The notes beneath the pieces are model-generated. The model saw only the letters and a list, made by a program, of their open reading frames with translations. It was not told where the DNA came from and made no database searches. Shown piece after piece: positions 17,076 to 25,512 of a stretch of 64,000 nt of DNA. A program made the position numbers and the translations under genes. The stretch covers positions 1,054,001 to 1,118,000 of the forward strand of contig NZ_OX366335.1 in the NCBI RefSeq assembly GCF_947250635.1, given 5' to 3'. This DNA is from Wolbachia endosymbiont (group B) of Parapoynx stratiotata. Its GTDB lineage: Bacteria > Pseudomonadota > Alphaproteobacteria > Rickettsiales > Anaplasmataceae. Positions within the stretch are counted from its first letter, which is position 1. Every line of letters starts with the position of its first letter.

Positions 17076-17113
17076 ATTGCGGACGAATTTGCGAGTCATC
17101 GTACATATATATT
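17076..17113 (+). promoter_or_regulatory. conserved phage promoter element, site C (virion operon)
   Basis: Reads AATTGCGGACGAATT, 10 bases, CGTACATATATA. GCGGAC (17079-17084) and CGTA (17100-17103) are 15 bases apart. Downstream at 17141-17147 is an AAAGGAG ribosome binding site for the RuvC-like gene. This is the third copy of the element and the only one on the plus strand. Confidence 0.72.
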
Positions 17114-17160
17114 ATACAGGGCATTGAACTTTAATTACACAAAGGAGTTTTTGTACGTCG

Positions 17161-17622
17161 ATTTTAACATTAGATCTTGGCAAACAAACGGGCTGGGCAA
17201 TTCTAACAGATGGAGTAATTGAAAGTGGAAGCAAAAGCTTTCATGGTAGCCGTTTCAGTGGAGGTGGAATGTGTTTTTTAAGTTTTCACAATTGGCTTAA
17301 TTCTTTGAAACATGAGTTCACTGCAGTGTATTTTGAGGAAGTAAGAAGACATCTAGGAACTGATGCAGCTCATTGCTATGGTGGTTTTCTTGCAGTGCTG
17401 TCTGCTTGGTGTGAAGAGAACAATATTCCCTACCAAGGTGTTAATGTTAAAACTATAAAACGCTTTATAACAGGCAAAGGTAATGCAAGTAAGAGTGAAG
17501 TTATTGAAGCTGTAAAGGAAAAAGGGGGTTTGCCTAAAGATGATAATGAATCTGATGCTTTAGCATTAATGTTCTATGTTATGGATTTCAGTAAAGATAT
17601 TAATAAGATGAAAAATCCATAA
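17161..17622 (+). CDS. RuvC-like Holliday junction nuclease, start codon displaced
   Basis: A RuvC-fold nuclease for phage recombination or replication intermediates. From 17161 the frame reads LTLDLGKQTGWAIL, the first RuvC strand with its catalytic Asp. YFEEVRRH supplies a Glu, and DNESDALALM the C-terminal acidic pair. There is no ATG, GTG or TTG in frame before 17269, and starting at 17269 would drop the first catalytic Asp. A TTG at 17151 with an ideal AAAGGAG site is one base out of frame. Either a single base was inserted around 17159-17160, or a rare start (ATT at 17161) is used. Confidence 0.7.
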   Translation: MLTLDLGKQTGWAILTDGVIESGSKSFHGSRFSGGGMCFLSFHNWLNSLKHEFTAVYFEEVRRHLGTDAAHCYGGFLAVLSAWCEENNIPYQGVNVKTIKRFITGKGNASKSEVIEAVKEKGGLPKDDNESDALALMFYVMDFSKDINKMKNP

Positions 17623-17725
17623 AAAGTGGGTCCTTTCGGCCATAATGGCGGGTTTGGTGGGTCAGACCCTAGGCCTTCTCTAGCGTCAGATATATTTTGA
17701 ATATTAACTTTTTAATTATTAAGAT

Positions 17726-18946
17726 ATGAATTTAGCAATCCACTACTATCCTACTCGAAACCTAGTTGAATATGAGCGTAACCCACGTAAAAATGACGAT
17801 GTGGTCAACAGAATGTGTGCTTCTATTCGGGAATTTGGCTTTCGTATACCAATAGTTGCAAAAAGCGATGGAACTGTGGTTGATGGTCATTTAAGACTTA
17901 AAGCAGCAAGAAAGCTTGGTATGGAGAGTATTCCAGTGGTTTTAAGTGATAATTTAAATGAACCACAAACTAAAGCTTTTCGATTACTGGCAAATCAATC
18001 AGCTAATTGGGCAAAGTGGGATGATGAGCTTTTGAAAGTAGAAATTCAAGAGTTAGAAGATTTACAGTTTGATCTTAAAATGACTGGATTTGAATTAGAA
18101 AAAGTTCAACATTTCCTTGATGATTTAGATAGTGAAAAAGAAGATTTTTCTGACTTGGTTGGTGATGACAAAAAGGTAGAAATAACAAAACCAGGTGATC
18201 TATGGATTTTAGGTGATCATCGAATCTATTGTGGTGATAGCTCTGTAGTTGAATCATATAAAGCGCTGTTAGATGATAAAATGGCAGACATTACTGTTTG
18301 TGATCCTCCATATAATGTTGATTATGGTAGCAGTCAAGAAAGAGAGGATAAAAAGATACTAAACGATAATCAAGGTGAAAAGTATGAGCTTTTTCTCTAT
18401 GATATTTGTACTCATATTTTAGCATATACTAAAGGTGCAATTTACATCTGTGCATCATCATCAGAGTTTTCAACGTTGCAAAAAGTATTTGAGGAGGCAG
18501 GAGGAAAATGGTCAACATTTATCATTTGGGCAAAGAATCATTTTACACTAGGCAGGTCTGATTATCAAAGACAATACGAAGCAATGCTCTATGGGTGGAA
18601 AAGGGGCAATAAACGTGAGTGGCATGGAGGTAGAAATCAAAGTGATCTGTGGTTTTATGATAAGCCAATACATAACTCACTGCACCCAACAATGAAGCCA
18701 GTAGAGCTAATGGAGAGAGCAATAGTAAACAGCAGCAGATCAGGAGACATAGTACTTGATCCATTTAGCGGTTCTGGAAGTACACTGATTGCATGTGAGA
18801 GAACAGGAAGAATTTGTAGGACAATAGAGCTAGATTCAAAATTTGTAGATGTAACCATAAAACGTTGGCAAGTGTACACAGGTAGGGAAGCAATTCTTTC
18901 TGGTGCTGGTAAAACTTTTTCAGAGATTCAAGAAGAAAAACAGTAA
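17726..18946 (+). CDS. ParB-like domain fused to DNA methyltransferase
   Basis: A 406-residue phage modification protein. Residues 1-100 form a ParB/sulfiredoxin-like domain (EYERNPRKNDD; DGTVVDGHLRLKAARKLG). Residues 170-400 are an N4/N6-type DNA methyltransferase with the catalytic DPPYNVDY (about 193) and the S-adenosylmethionine motif DPFSGSGSTLIACE near the C-terminus, so catalytic motif first and cofactor motif last (beta-type order). It probably protects phage DNA or marks it. The last 28 codons are duplicated, in decayed form, at about 21052-21120. Confidence 0.9.
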   Translation: MNLAIHYYPTRNLVEYERNPRKNDDVVNRMCASIREFGFRIPIVAKSDGTVVDGHLRLKAARKLGMESIPVVLSDNLNEPQTKAFRLLANQSANWAKWDDELLKVEIQELEDLQFDLKMTGFELEKVQHFLDDLDSEKEDFSDLVGDDKKVEITKPGDLWILGDHRIYCGDSSVVESYKALLDDKMADITVCDPPYNVDYGSSQEREDKKILNDNQGEKYELFLYDICTHILAYTKGAIYICASSSEFSTLQKVFEEAGGKWSTFIIWAKNHFTLGRSDYQRQYEAMLYGWKRGNKREWHGGRNQSDLWFYDKPIHNSLHPTMKPVELMERAIVNSSRSGDIVLDPFSGSGSTLIACERTGRICRTIELDSKFVDVTIKRWQVYTGREAILSGAGKTFSEIQEEKQ

Positions 18947-18986
18947 GAAAAAAGTGGAAAAGATAACGCAAACAGAAATTTAGTAA
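18864..18986 (+). repeat. direct repeat copy 1, left of the cargo gene
   Basis: Covers the 3' end of the methyltransferase gene plus a decayed start of the terminase small-subunit gene (GTGGAAAAGATAACGCAAAC, then a stop). The same stretch, with small gaps, recurs at 21052-21233 on the other side of the four-helix membrane protein gene. The two copies bracket an insertion of about 2 kb. Confidence 0.75.
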
Positions 18987-19079
18987 GCCTTGGTAGTTGT
19001 AATATTAATTTACTGGTATATACCGTATTTTAATGAGTTTAGCGTAACAAATAACTTTGGATTAAATGTGGTGTACTCA

Positions 19080-20972
19080 ATGAATCAAGAAAAGACGTCA
19101 GCTGGAGTAGTAACGTCGCAAACAAATAATGAAGCATCGTTTTCTGAAGAAGTAGAAAATAATGTTTCAAATTCTACACTATCTGTTAAGGAGAGAATTG
19201 AATTGTTTGAAAAAGGTACGAAGCAAGAACCTGACCTGAACACTGAATGTAAACTAGCTTCTTTAAATGTGATTAGCAATAGTAGCGATAGCAGTATTAC
19301 AGCAAAAATAGACGAAGCAGGTGCTGATTTTTCAGTGAGTTGTTCTTCTTTAGTATTTGATGATGGTAAAGACATAGAGGACGAATTTAATGCAGTTTGT
19401 GAGGCAAATGGAATAGAATATAACCGTCCGTATTCTCTTGATCAGCTTGAGGCAGCATCCAACACATCTTCCAACCCCAAAATAGACAATACAAAAGAAA
19501 TGCAAAAAGAGGAAGAGGATAAAGAATTAGGAGATAAACCAAAGCCGTTACCTAGGAATGGAATGTTGGAGAAGGACAATATTAGAAATGTAGCTCCACC
19601 TTCACCTAGAACAGCAGAAAATCATCGGTTGAGTATTATTCAGGATATTGCACCACCAAAGCTACCACATTCTTCTTTCCAATTAAATGGAGAAAAATGT
19701 GATGAGCAAGAAGCTATAGGAGAACCTATGTATGCAACTATAGACAAAAATAAAAAATTCTCGAAAAGAGGTTTAGATGGTGAAATAAACGATCAAAGTC
19801 CGGAGATGGAAAAGTCAAATTCTGAAGAAACATCAATTAAGAAAGGATCAGAAGATATAATTGGTGAACCTGTAGATCTGAATACAAAATTTTTAAAAAA
19901 GAGTTTGGAAGGAAGTGATAGTGGAATAGACAATAGAAGTGCAGAGATGACAAGATCAAATTCTCAAGTAACAGAAATGAGTGAGTCTTGTGGCAATCAA
20001 GGATGGGAGAATATGTCATTAAATCATGATAGTCCAGTTACACTTTCAACTAGCTCATCAGAAAAAAGTGATAATGAAGAAACCCCGTTAATTAAAAAAG
20101 AAAAGAAAACAAATAGAATTTTGCCAAGAGTAAAATATGCAGTGCAGCAGAAGGAATTTATAATTTTCGGTATAGCTGCTGTTGCACTTAGCGTTTCTGC
20201 AGCTTTGGTATATTTACAGGATAAAGCACAATTTATTGCATTTTTTGCAAACAGTGTCATCTATGTAACTATACCAATTCTAGCTGTTGCATTATTGGTT
20301 GCAATTAGTCCGATATTTTGTGGAATAAAGCAATTTAGAGATACTGAAGAGTGTCAAATAGGGAGAAAGAATGCGAATGAAACTTTGAATCAGGTGCGAG
20401 AGTATCAATCAAAAGATAAAGTAATAAAATCAGTCAAACTGGAATACGGCAATGGTACTCATTCGCATTTTACACTTAACGCTTGGGAGGGTAAGAACAA
20501 CTTCATTAATATTGACGACAAAGTCATTAGTAGAAGAAATAAAGTAGAATCAGTAATCAAAGATAGGCCATTATTTACAGCATTATTAAGCAGTTTGGTT
20601 GCTGCAAATATAGTATTGCCTTTATTACTGTATGTAGAAGGTGGTATTAATAGTGTACAGAAGTTTTACCAGAACGCTTTGATTAATAACGTAGGGTTAT
20701 CACTACTTATAGGCTCGAGTATACTTGCACTATCAGTGATATTCCTTGGAGTACATTACTACAGAAAAACAAATTGCACAAATCTTGTATATTGTGAGGA
20801 AAGAATTGAACCAGAAAAAGTTAATGGAAAGTTCATTGAGGAAATAAAGGAAGCAAGGACAAAAGTGCTTGAAGAAAACCATAGTAAAGATGCCAAATGC
20901 AGCAGTTTAACGCTAGAGCAAGTAGTGGTTGAATCTCATAACTACAAAGATGCAATTTATAGTATTAGTTGA
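19080..20972 (+). CDS. four-helix membrane cargo protein with EPIYA-like motif (effector candidate)
   Basis: A 630-residue protein of no family I recognise. Residues 1-340 are hydrophilic and low complexity, with a proline-rich stretch (KPKPLPRNG about 153-161; APPSPR about 172-177). An EPMYATIDK motif lies at 215-223, similar to the EPIYA phosphotyrosine motifs of bacterial effectors. About 45 residues later IIGEPVDLNTKF marks a second, diverged copy of the same repeat without the tyrosine. Residues 359-414 and 498-558 form two hydrophobic hairpins (four helices). The frame is open from a TTG at 18990; I prefer ATG 19080. It is inserted between methyltransferase and terminase and flanked by direct repeats, so it is probably acquired cargo. 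Confidence 0.7.
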   Translation: MNQEKTSAGVVTSQTNNEASFSEEVENNVSNSTLSVKERIELFEKGTKQEPDLNTECKLASLNVISNSSDSSITAKIDEAGADFSVSCSSLVFDDGKDIEDEFNAVCEANGIEYNRPYSLDQLEAASNTSSNPKIDNTKEMQKEEEDKELGDKPKPLPRNGMLEKDNIRNVAPPSPRTAENHRLSIIQDIAPPKLPHSSFQLNGEKCDEQEAIGEPMYATIDKNKKFSKRGLDGEINDQSPEMEKSNSEETSIKKGSEDIIGEPVDLNTKFLKKSLEGSDSGIDNRSAEMTRSNSQVTEMSESCGNQGWENMSLNHDSPVTLSTSSSEKSDNEETPLIKKEKKTNRILPRVKYAVQQKEFIIFGIAAVALSVSAALVYLQDKAQFIAFFANSVIYVTIPILAVALLVAISPIFCGIKQFRDTEECQIGRKNANETLNQVREYQSKDKVIKSVKLEYGNGTHSHFTLNAWEGKNNFINIDDKVISRRNKVESVIKDRPLFTALLSSLVAANIVLPLLLYVEGGINSVQKFYQNALINNVGLSLLIGSSILALSVIFLGVHYYRKTNCTNLVYCEERIEPEKVNGKFIEEIKEARTKVLEENHSKDAKCSSLTLEQVVVESHNYKDAIYSIS

Positions 20973-21051
20973 AAATGGCCAAATTTCACTATGTAAAAAG
21001 AAAGCAGCTATAAACCGGAGTACTTCGCTCTATATTAGTAAAATATCTCTA

Positions 21052-21233
21052 AGACGCCGGCAAGTATAAACAGGTAGGAAATTGCTGATACTGGCAAAAC
21101 CTTTTCAGAGATTCAAGAAGAAAATTCGTAAAAAGGAGCGAAAAGAGAGGAGGAAAAGAGTGGAAAAAATCACACAAACAGAATGGGCAAGAGAGATAGG
21201 AGTATCAAAGCAATATGTCTGTTATTTAGTAAA
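21052..21233 (+). repeat. direct repeat copy 2, right of the cargo gene
   Basis: Repeats the methyltransferase 3' end in broken form (CGGCAAGTATAAACAGGTAGG, then TTTTCAGAGATTCAAGAAGA) and continues into the functional start of the terminase small-subunit gene. Copy 1 is better preserved in the methyltransferase part and copy 2 in the terminase part. That is what an insertion or tandem duplication between the two genes would leave. Confidence 0.75.
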
Positions 21234-21645
21234 AAAAGGAATAGTTGAGTTGGAGGATGGTTTGATCAATAGAGAACAAGCAAATGAAGCGGTGGCAGCA
21301 ATAAGAGATCCAAGTCAGCCACTTAGGAGGAAAAATCCAGAAAACGAAAATACAAATAACCTTTCTACAATGTTGCTAAAAACGCGAATAAAAAATGAAA
21401 TGGAGCGAGGAAGGTTGCTAGAAGCAAAGGCAAAAGCTGAAATAGGAGAACTTGTAGCAGTAGAGGAAGTAAAAAGTGAGGCATTTAACGTAGCAAGAGT
21501 TGTACGTAATAATTTGCTTAATGTTCCAAATAGAGTTTCAGCACTGCTTGCATCACTGAGTGACACTGAAAAAATTCACGAGACGCTAACTGAAGAGATT
21601 ACAAACTCACTTGAAGAATTATCTAACGCTAAATTTAAAATATAA
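21160..21645 (+). CDS. terminase small subunit-like, HTH protein
   Basis: A 161-residue protein beginning at a GTG (21160) after GAGGAGG. The upstream 26 codons of the open frame (from 21082) lie in the duplicated methyltransferase debris, so they are not native. The N-terminus TQTEWAREIGVSKQYVCYLVKKG is a helix-turn-helix as in Nu1-type terminase small subunits, which recognise the packaging site. The C-terminal half is helical (RVVRNNLLNVPNRVSALLASL). An ankyrin gene separates it from the large subunit. Confidence 0.78.
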   Translation: MEKITQTEWAREIGVSKQYVCYLVKKGIVELEDGLINREQANEAVAAIRDPSQPLRRKNPENENTNNLSTMLLKTRIKNEMERGRLLEAKAKAEIGELVAVEEVKSEAFNVARVVRNNLLNVPNRVSALLASLSDTEKIHETLTEEITNSLEELSNAKFKI

Positions 21646-21663
21646 AAAGATTTTGAATACAAA

Positions 21664-23148
21664 ATGGCTGATAACTTAAGTTTAGAGTTAATAAAGTGTT
21701 TAATCAATCAACCTGGATTAGATGTTAATGTCAGAGGGTTAAACGGAAAAACTCCACTGCATTGCGCTATAGAGTTTGATGAATTAAGCATGGTAGATTT
21801 GTTACTCACGAAGAAGAACATTAATCCTTTTGTGGAAGATAATGAAGGTAAAACATCTCTTGATTACGCCAAAGAAGGGAAAAAAGCAGAAATATTACAA
21901 GCGTTAATTAATAACAAGTACGGGTCAGAACAAGATAGCTTACTTCATTTAGCTGCAATGATAGGTGAAATTAATGCAGTGAGATATTTGATCAGAAAAG
22001 GTATTAACGTTAATGTACGAAATGCTTTGCATCATACGCCATTACATCTAGCAGCAGGGATAGGACATGCAGAAGTTGTAAAGATTTTGATAAGAGAAGG
22101 AAATGCTGAAATCGAGGTTTTTGATGCACGAAATCAGACACCGATGCACTATGCAGTTAACAACAAAAAATTGGAGATAGTAAAGTTATTACTGGAGCTA
22201 GGAGCAAATGTAAATAGCGCACGTGTAGGACAAAACTCGATGAAATTATCACCTGTGCATATAGCTGTAAGTAATACTAATTACGATGAAAGGGATTTAT
22301 GTCTTGATATTCTCAAATGCTTAATAAAGGAGCCTAATGCTCAAGTCAATTTGCAGGACTACGAAAATAGAACACCTCTACATTACGCTGAAAGACTTAA
22401 AACAATAGAGGTCTTACTAACGCGAGAAGATATAGACCCTCTGGTAAAAGACGATAGCGGCAAGACACCATTTGATTACGCTAAACCTGAGATAAAGAAG
22501 GCTTTGATGAGTAATAAATACGGTTCTGAAAAGAATAGTCTACTACATTTAGCTGCACAAAGAGGAGAAATTGAGCTTGTAGAGTCTATCTTAAAAGAAG
22601 AAATCGATATTGATATTGTAAATAATAAAGGTTTATCACCGGTTTACCTTGCTGCGGAAAAAGGGCATTTACATGTAGTAAAGTTATTGCTGAAAAAAGG
22701 AGCAAATTATACACCTGTTTTACATTTAGCAATTAAATCAAACAATTTAGAGTTACTTAAAGTTTTGTTTACTGAAAAAAATGGGTCTTTGCTCTGCAGA
22801 GATACCGTTGTTAATTTTCCAACCCTTCATAATAAATATATAGCACAGAGAGAAATAGCAGATAAAAGGATGAAAAAACATAATAATATTATCTGCATCT
22901 GTATTACAGTTAGCGCAGTAGCAATGGCAGCATATATAGGTTTAACAGCAACAACAATAAGCAGTGCAATCATTTTTGCAACAATAACAGGGGTATTTGC
23001 GCTTGTTATAGCAATAATGATAAGTGAGATGAGCAAAAGATATATAGAAAAGGAATTTCAGAAAAAGATGTTTATGGAATTGGATGAGTGTAGTTCTATT
23101 GTTAATGATGTCGAGATAGAACCAGTTATGAGTAGATGCAGACAATGA
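21664..23148 (+). CDS. ankyrin-repeat protein with C-terminal membrane hairpin
   Basis: A 494-residue protein made of about ten ankyrin repeats (residues 10-380; for example GKTPLHCAIEFDELSMVDLL, HTPLHLAAGIGHAEVVKILI, NSLLHLAAQRGEIELVESIL). Two hydrophobic helices follow at about 415-460 (ICICITVSAVAMAAYIGL; AIIFATITGVFALVIAIMI) and then a short basic tail. Ankyrin repeats mediate protein binding, and such genes at this phage position are thought to be effectors. It overlaps the terminase gene, so it is transcribed with virion genes. Confidence 0.88.
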   Translation: MADNLSLELIKCLINQPGLDVNVRGLNGKTPLHCAIEFDELSMVDLLLTKKNINPFVEDNEGKTSLDYAKEGKKAEILQALINNKYGSEQDSLLHLAAMIGEINAVRYLIRKGINVNVRNALHHTPLHLAAGIGHAEVVKILIREGNAEIEVFDARNQTPMHYAVNNKKLEIVKLLLELGANVNSARVGQNSMKLSPVHIAVSNTNYDERDLCLDILKCLIKEPNAQVNLQDYENRTPLHYAERLKTIEVLLTREDIDPLVKDDSGKTPFDYAKPEIKKALMSNKYGSEKNSLLHLAAQRGEIELVESILKEEIDIDIVNNKGLSPVYLAAEKGHLHVVKLLLKKGANYTPVLHLAIKSNNLELLKVLFTEKNGSLLCRDTVVNFPTLHNKYIAQREIADKRMKKHNNIICICITVSAVAMAAYIGLTATTISSAIIFATITGVFALVIAIMISEMSKRYIEKEFQKKMFMELDECSSIVNDVEIEPVMSRCRQ

Positions 23149-24977
23149 TATACGCTACATCTTTTTCTGAAGGTTTAAGGCCAGATCCCCAGCTTAAAGT
23201 ATCAGAGTGGGCGAATGAGTATCGAGTTTTAGCGCCAACTGCAGCATCAGAGCCAGGTAAATGGAGAACAGAAAGAACTCCTTATTTAAAAGAAATAATG
23301 GATTCACTATCACCATCTTCACCTGCAGAAAAAGTAGTATTCATGAAAGGAGCGCAGATTGGGGGAACAGAAGCTGGCAACAATTGGATTGGCTATATCA
23401 TCGATCAAACACCAGGTCCAATGCTGGTAGTACAGCCAACAGTTGAAATGGGAAAACGTTGGTCGAAGGGAAGATTTGCACCGTTAATAGAGAGTACACC
23501 ATGTTTAAAAAGTAAAGTAAAAGACCCAAGGTCAAGAGATTCAGGGAATACTGTACAAAGTAAGGAGTTTCCAGGTGGAATAGTAGTAATAACTGGAGCG
23601 AATAGTAGTGTAGGACTGAGATCTATGCCAGTAAAATATCTCTTTCTTGATGAAATAGATGCCTACCCAGGAGATTCAGGAGGAGAAGGAGATCCAGTAC
23701 TGCTCAGTATTGCTCGAACTAATACATTTGCAAGGCGAAAGATTTTTTTAGTATCGACACCAACGATTCATGGAATAAGCAGAATTGAGAAAGAATTTGA
23801 AGCAACAGATAAGAGATATTTTTTTGTTCCCTGTCCGTATTGTAATTACTATCAAGTTCTAAAATGGTCACAAATAAAATGGGAAGATAAAAATCCAAGT
23901 ACAGCACACTATATATGTATAGAATGTGGTGAAAAGATAGAAAATCATCAAAAGACAGAGATGCTTGAACGTGGAGAATGGAGAGCTACAAATCAAGTAC
24001 ACAATAGCAAAGTAATAGGATTTCACCTTTCAAGTCTTTATAGCCCAGTTGGGTGGTATAGTTGGCAACAAGCAGTAGAGGATTTTCTGCATGCAAAGGA
24101 AAGTGAACAATTACTGAAAGTTTGGATCAACACAACGCTTGGAGAAACCTGGGTAGATAAAGGAGAAGTACCTGATTGGAAGCAATTATTTAACAGGAGA
24201 GAATTTTTTCAGATTGGCACAGTACCAAGGAGAGAAGTGGTACTTACTGCAGGAGTAGATGTCCAAAAAGATCGTCTAGAGGTAGAAGTTGTAGCATGGG
24301 GAAAAAGTCGTGAAAGTTGGTCAATAGACTACCGAGTATTTGAAGGAGATACAGGAAGTAGAGAAGTATGGAAAAAGCTTTCGGAGCTCCTCAATCATCA
24401 TTTTATTGGTGAAAATGGGCTTGAATATATGATAAGTATGATGGCGGTTGATGCAGGGTATGCAACGCAGGAAGTTTACAACTGGGTGAGAAGTCATCAA
24501 GGGTCTGGAAGAGTAATGGCAGTGAAAGGTGTAAATAAAGCACTAGTGCCGCTGAGCAGCCCAAGTAGAGTAGATATAACAGTTGGTGGTCAAAAGCTAA
24601 AGAGAGGAATAAAGCTATGGCCAGTAGGAGTATCGATATTAAAGTCAGAGCTTTTTCAATTACTTAATATTTTGAAAGAAGAAGAGGGAAAAGCTCTACC
24701 TGGATATTGTCATTTTCCCGAGTATGCACCTGAATATTTTAAACAGCTAACGGCAGAGCAATTAGTCAGCAAGGTAGTAAAAGGATACACCAAACAAGAG
24801 TGGCAAAAGGTAAGAGAAAGAAATGAAGTGCTAGATTGCCGAATTTATGCGAGAGCTGCATCTATTGCGCTTGGAATCGATCGTTGGCCAGAGAGTAAAT
24901 GGAATAGTTTGAGTGGAAAAATGGAAAGCAAAAAGCCTAAAAAAGTAAGGCAAAGCCAATGGTTGAATGAGAAGTGA
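23136..24977 (+). CDS. terminase large subunit (GpA family)
   Basis: A 613-residue packaging ATPase-nuclease of the lambda GpA family. Visible are the Walker A-like GAQIGGTE (about 72), Walker B-like YLFLDEIDAYPGD (about 168), a zinc-binding pair of Cys-x2-Cys motifs (CPYC about 231, CIEC about 260), and the nuclease region with AGVDVQKDRLEVEVVAWG (about 372) and MAVDAGY (about 435). The frame begins at 23136; the second methionine at 23145 overlaps the ankyrin stop as ATGA and may be the true start. Confidence 0.92.
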   Translation: MQTMIYATSFSEGLRPDPQLKVSEWANEYRVLAPTAASEPGKWRTERTPYLKEIMDSLSPSSPAEKVVFMKGAQIGGTEAGNNWIGYIIDQTPGPMLVVQPTVEMGKRWSKGRFAPLIESTPCLKSKVKDPRSRDSGNTVQSKEFPGGIVVITGANSSVGLRSMPVKYLFLDEIDAYPGDSGGEGDPVLLSIARTNTFARRKIFLVSTPTIHGISRIEKEFEATDKRYFFVPCPYCNYYQVLKWSQIKWEDKNPSTAHYICIECGEKIENHQKTEMLERGEWRATNQVHNSKVIGFHLSSLYSPVGWYSWQQAVEDFLHAKESEQLLKVWINTTLGETWVDKGEVPDWKQLFNRREFFQIGTVPRREVVLTAGVDVQKDRLEVEVVAWGKSRESWSIDYRVFEGDTGSREVWKKLSELLNHHFIGENGLEYMISMMAVDAGYATQEVYNWVRSHQGSGRVMAVKGVNKALVPLSSPSRVDITVGGQKLKRGIKLWPVGVSILKSELFQLLNILKEEEGKALPGYCHFPEYAPEYFKQLTAEQLVSKVVKGYTKQEWQKVRERNEVLDCRIYARAASIALGIDRWPESKWNSLSGKMESKKPKKVRQSQWLNEK

Positions 24978-24978
24978 A

Positions 24979-25212
24979 ATGTATAACGAAGAATATTTAA
25001 TTCAAGTCGAAGAAGCGATAAAGAAACTACAAAATGGAGAGAGAGTAGTATCAATTGCATATGGTGACCATGTTGTGAGATATGCTGAAGTTCAGATAAA
25101 TGATTTACTAAACTTAAGACAACGTATTAAAGCTGAACTGAAAGTTGCAGGTGTGAGACCGAAGAGAAGAATTGTGATTGCGACAAGTAAGGGGATTGAC
25201 AAAATTGTGTAA
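24979..25212 (+). CDS. gpW-like head-tail connector protein
   Basis: A 77-residue protein of the lambda gpW type, which plugs the portal before the tail joins. The sequence MYNEEYLIQVEEAIKKLQNG followed by VVRYAEVQINDLLNLRQRI matches the small helical gpW fold. I chose 24979 after the terminase stop; an in-frame ATG at 24967 overlaps the terminase. The last 15 residues are basic (RPKRRIVIATSKG). Confidence 0.85.
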   Translation: MYNEEYLIQVEEAIKKLQNGERVVSIAYGDHVVRYAEVQINDLLNLRQRIKAELKVAGVRPKRRIVIATSKGIDKIV

Positions 25213-25251
25213 AAATGTTATAGTTTAAGATTGGTATTTTCTAGTTAAAAT

Positions 25252-25512
25252 ATGGATCAAAGTCAAGAAAGGCTTAATGTTAATGTAAATTTTGAGGGGG
25301 AATTTGCTCACTACCTTATAGAAATGGCAAAAGTTCAAAATAGAACTATTGAAGAAATTGTAAAAGATCTAGTAGAAGAAGAACTTGAGGTAAGTAAACT
25401 ATCTGAAGGTGACGAAATGGATGAAGGAGAAATAGCTCTACTTGAACTTGCTGCTAAACGTAATGTTCCTGGAGCAAAAATAATTAGACATGAAGATATC
25501 AAGTGGGAATAA
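25252..25512 (+). CDS. antitoxin of the second RelE pair
   Basis: An 86-residue acidic protein with a ribbon-like N-terminus (LNVNVNFEGEFAHYLIEMAK), consistent with an Arc/MetJ-like antitoxin fold, and a Glu-rich second half ending HEDIKWE. It overlaps the RelE gene by 10 bases. The ending resembles that of the antitoxin at 2453 (HQDAFWD), although the rest is different. Confidence 0.78.
   Translation: MDQSQERLNVNVNFEGEFAHYLIEMAKVQNRTIEEIVKDLVEEELEVSKLSEGDEMDEGEIALLELAAKRNVPGAKIIRHEDIKWE

Larger units (their letters stand above)
16610..17148. promoter_or_regulatory. AT-rich divergent control region of the prophage
   Basis: About 540 bases without a credible gene between the minus-strand replication side and the plus-strand virion operon. 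It holds a 30-base near-perfect palindrome at 16762-16791, a smaller TAGGTA/TACCTA inverted pair around 16732-16760, and an almost pure A/T tract at about 16905-17000. Site C of the promoter element is at its right end. This is where I would expect lysogeny operators and possibly the phage replication origin. A 66-codon minus frame here has the composition of non-coding A/T sequence. Confidence 0.6.

Noticed and set aside
16899-17099. A 66-codon minus-strand frame in the control region
   Set aside because: It is made almost only of Ile, Tyr, Phe and Leu from an A/T-only stretch and runs through the promoter element.
16732-17148. CRISPR-like or iteron array in the A/T-rich region
   Set aside because: No repeated units with regular spacing were found, only one palindrome and general A/T richness.
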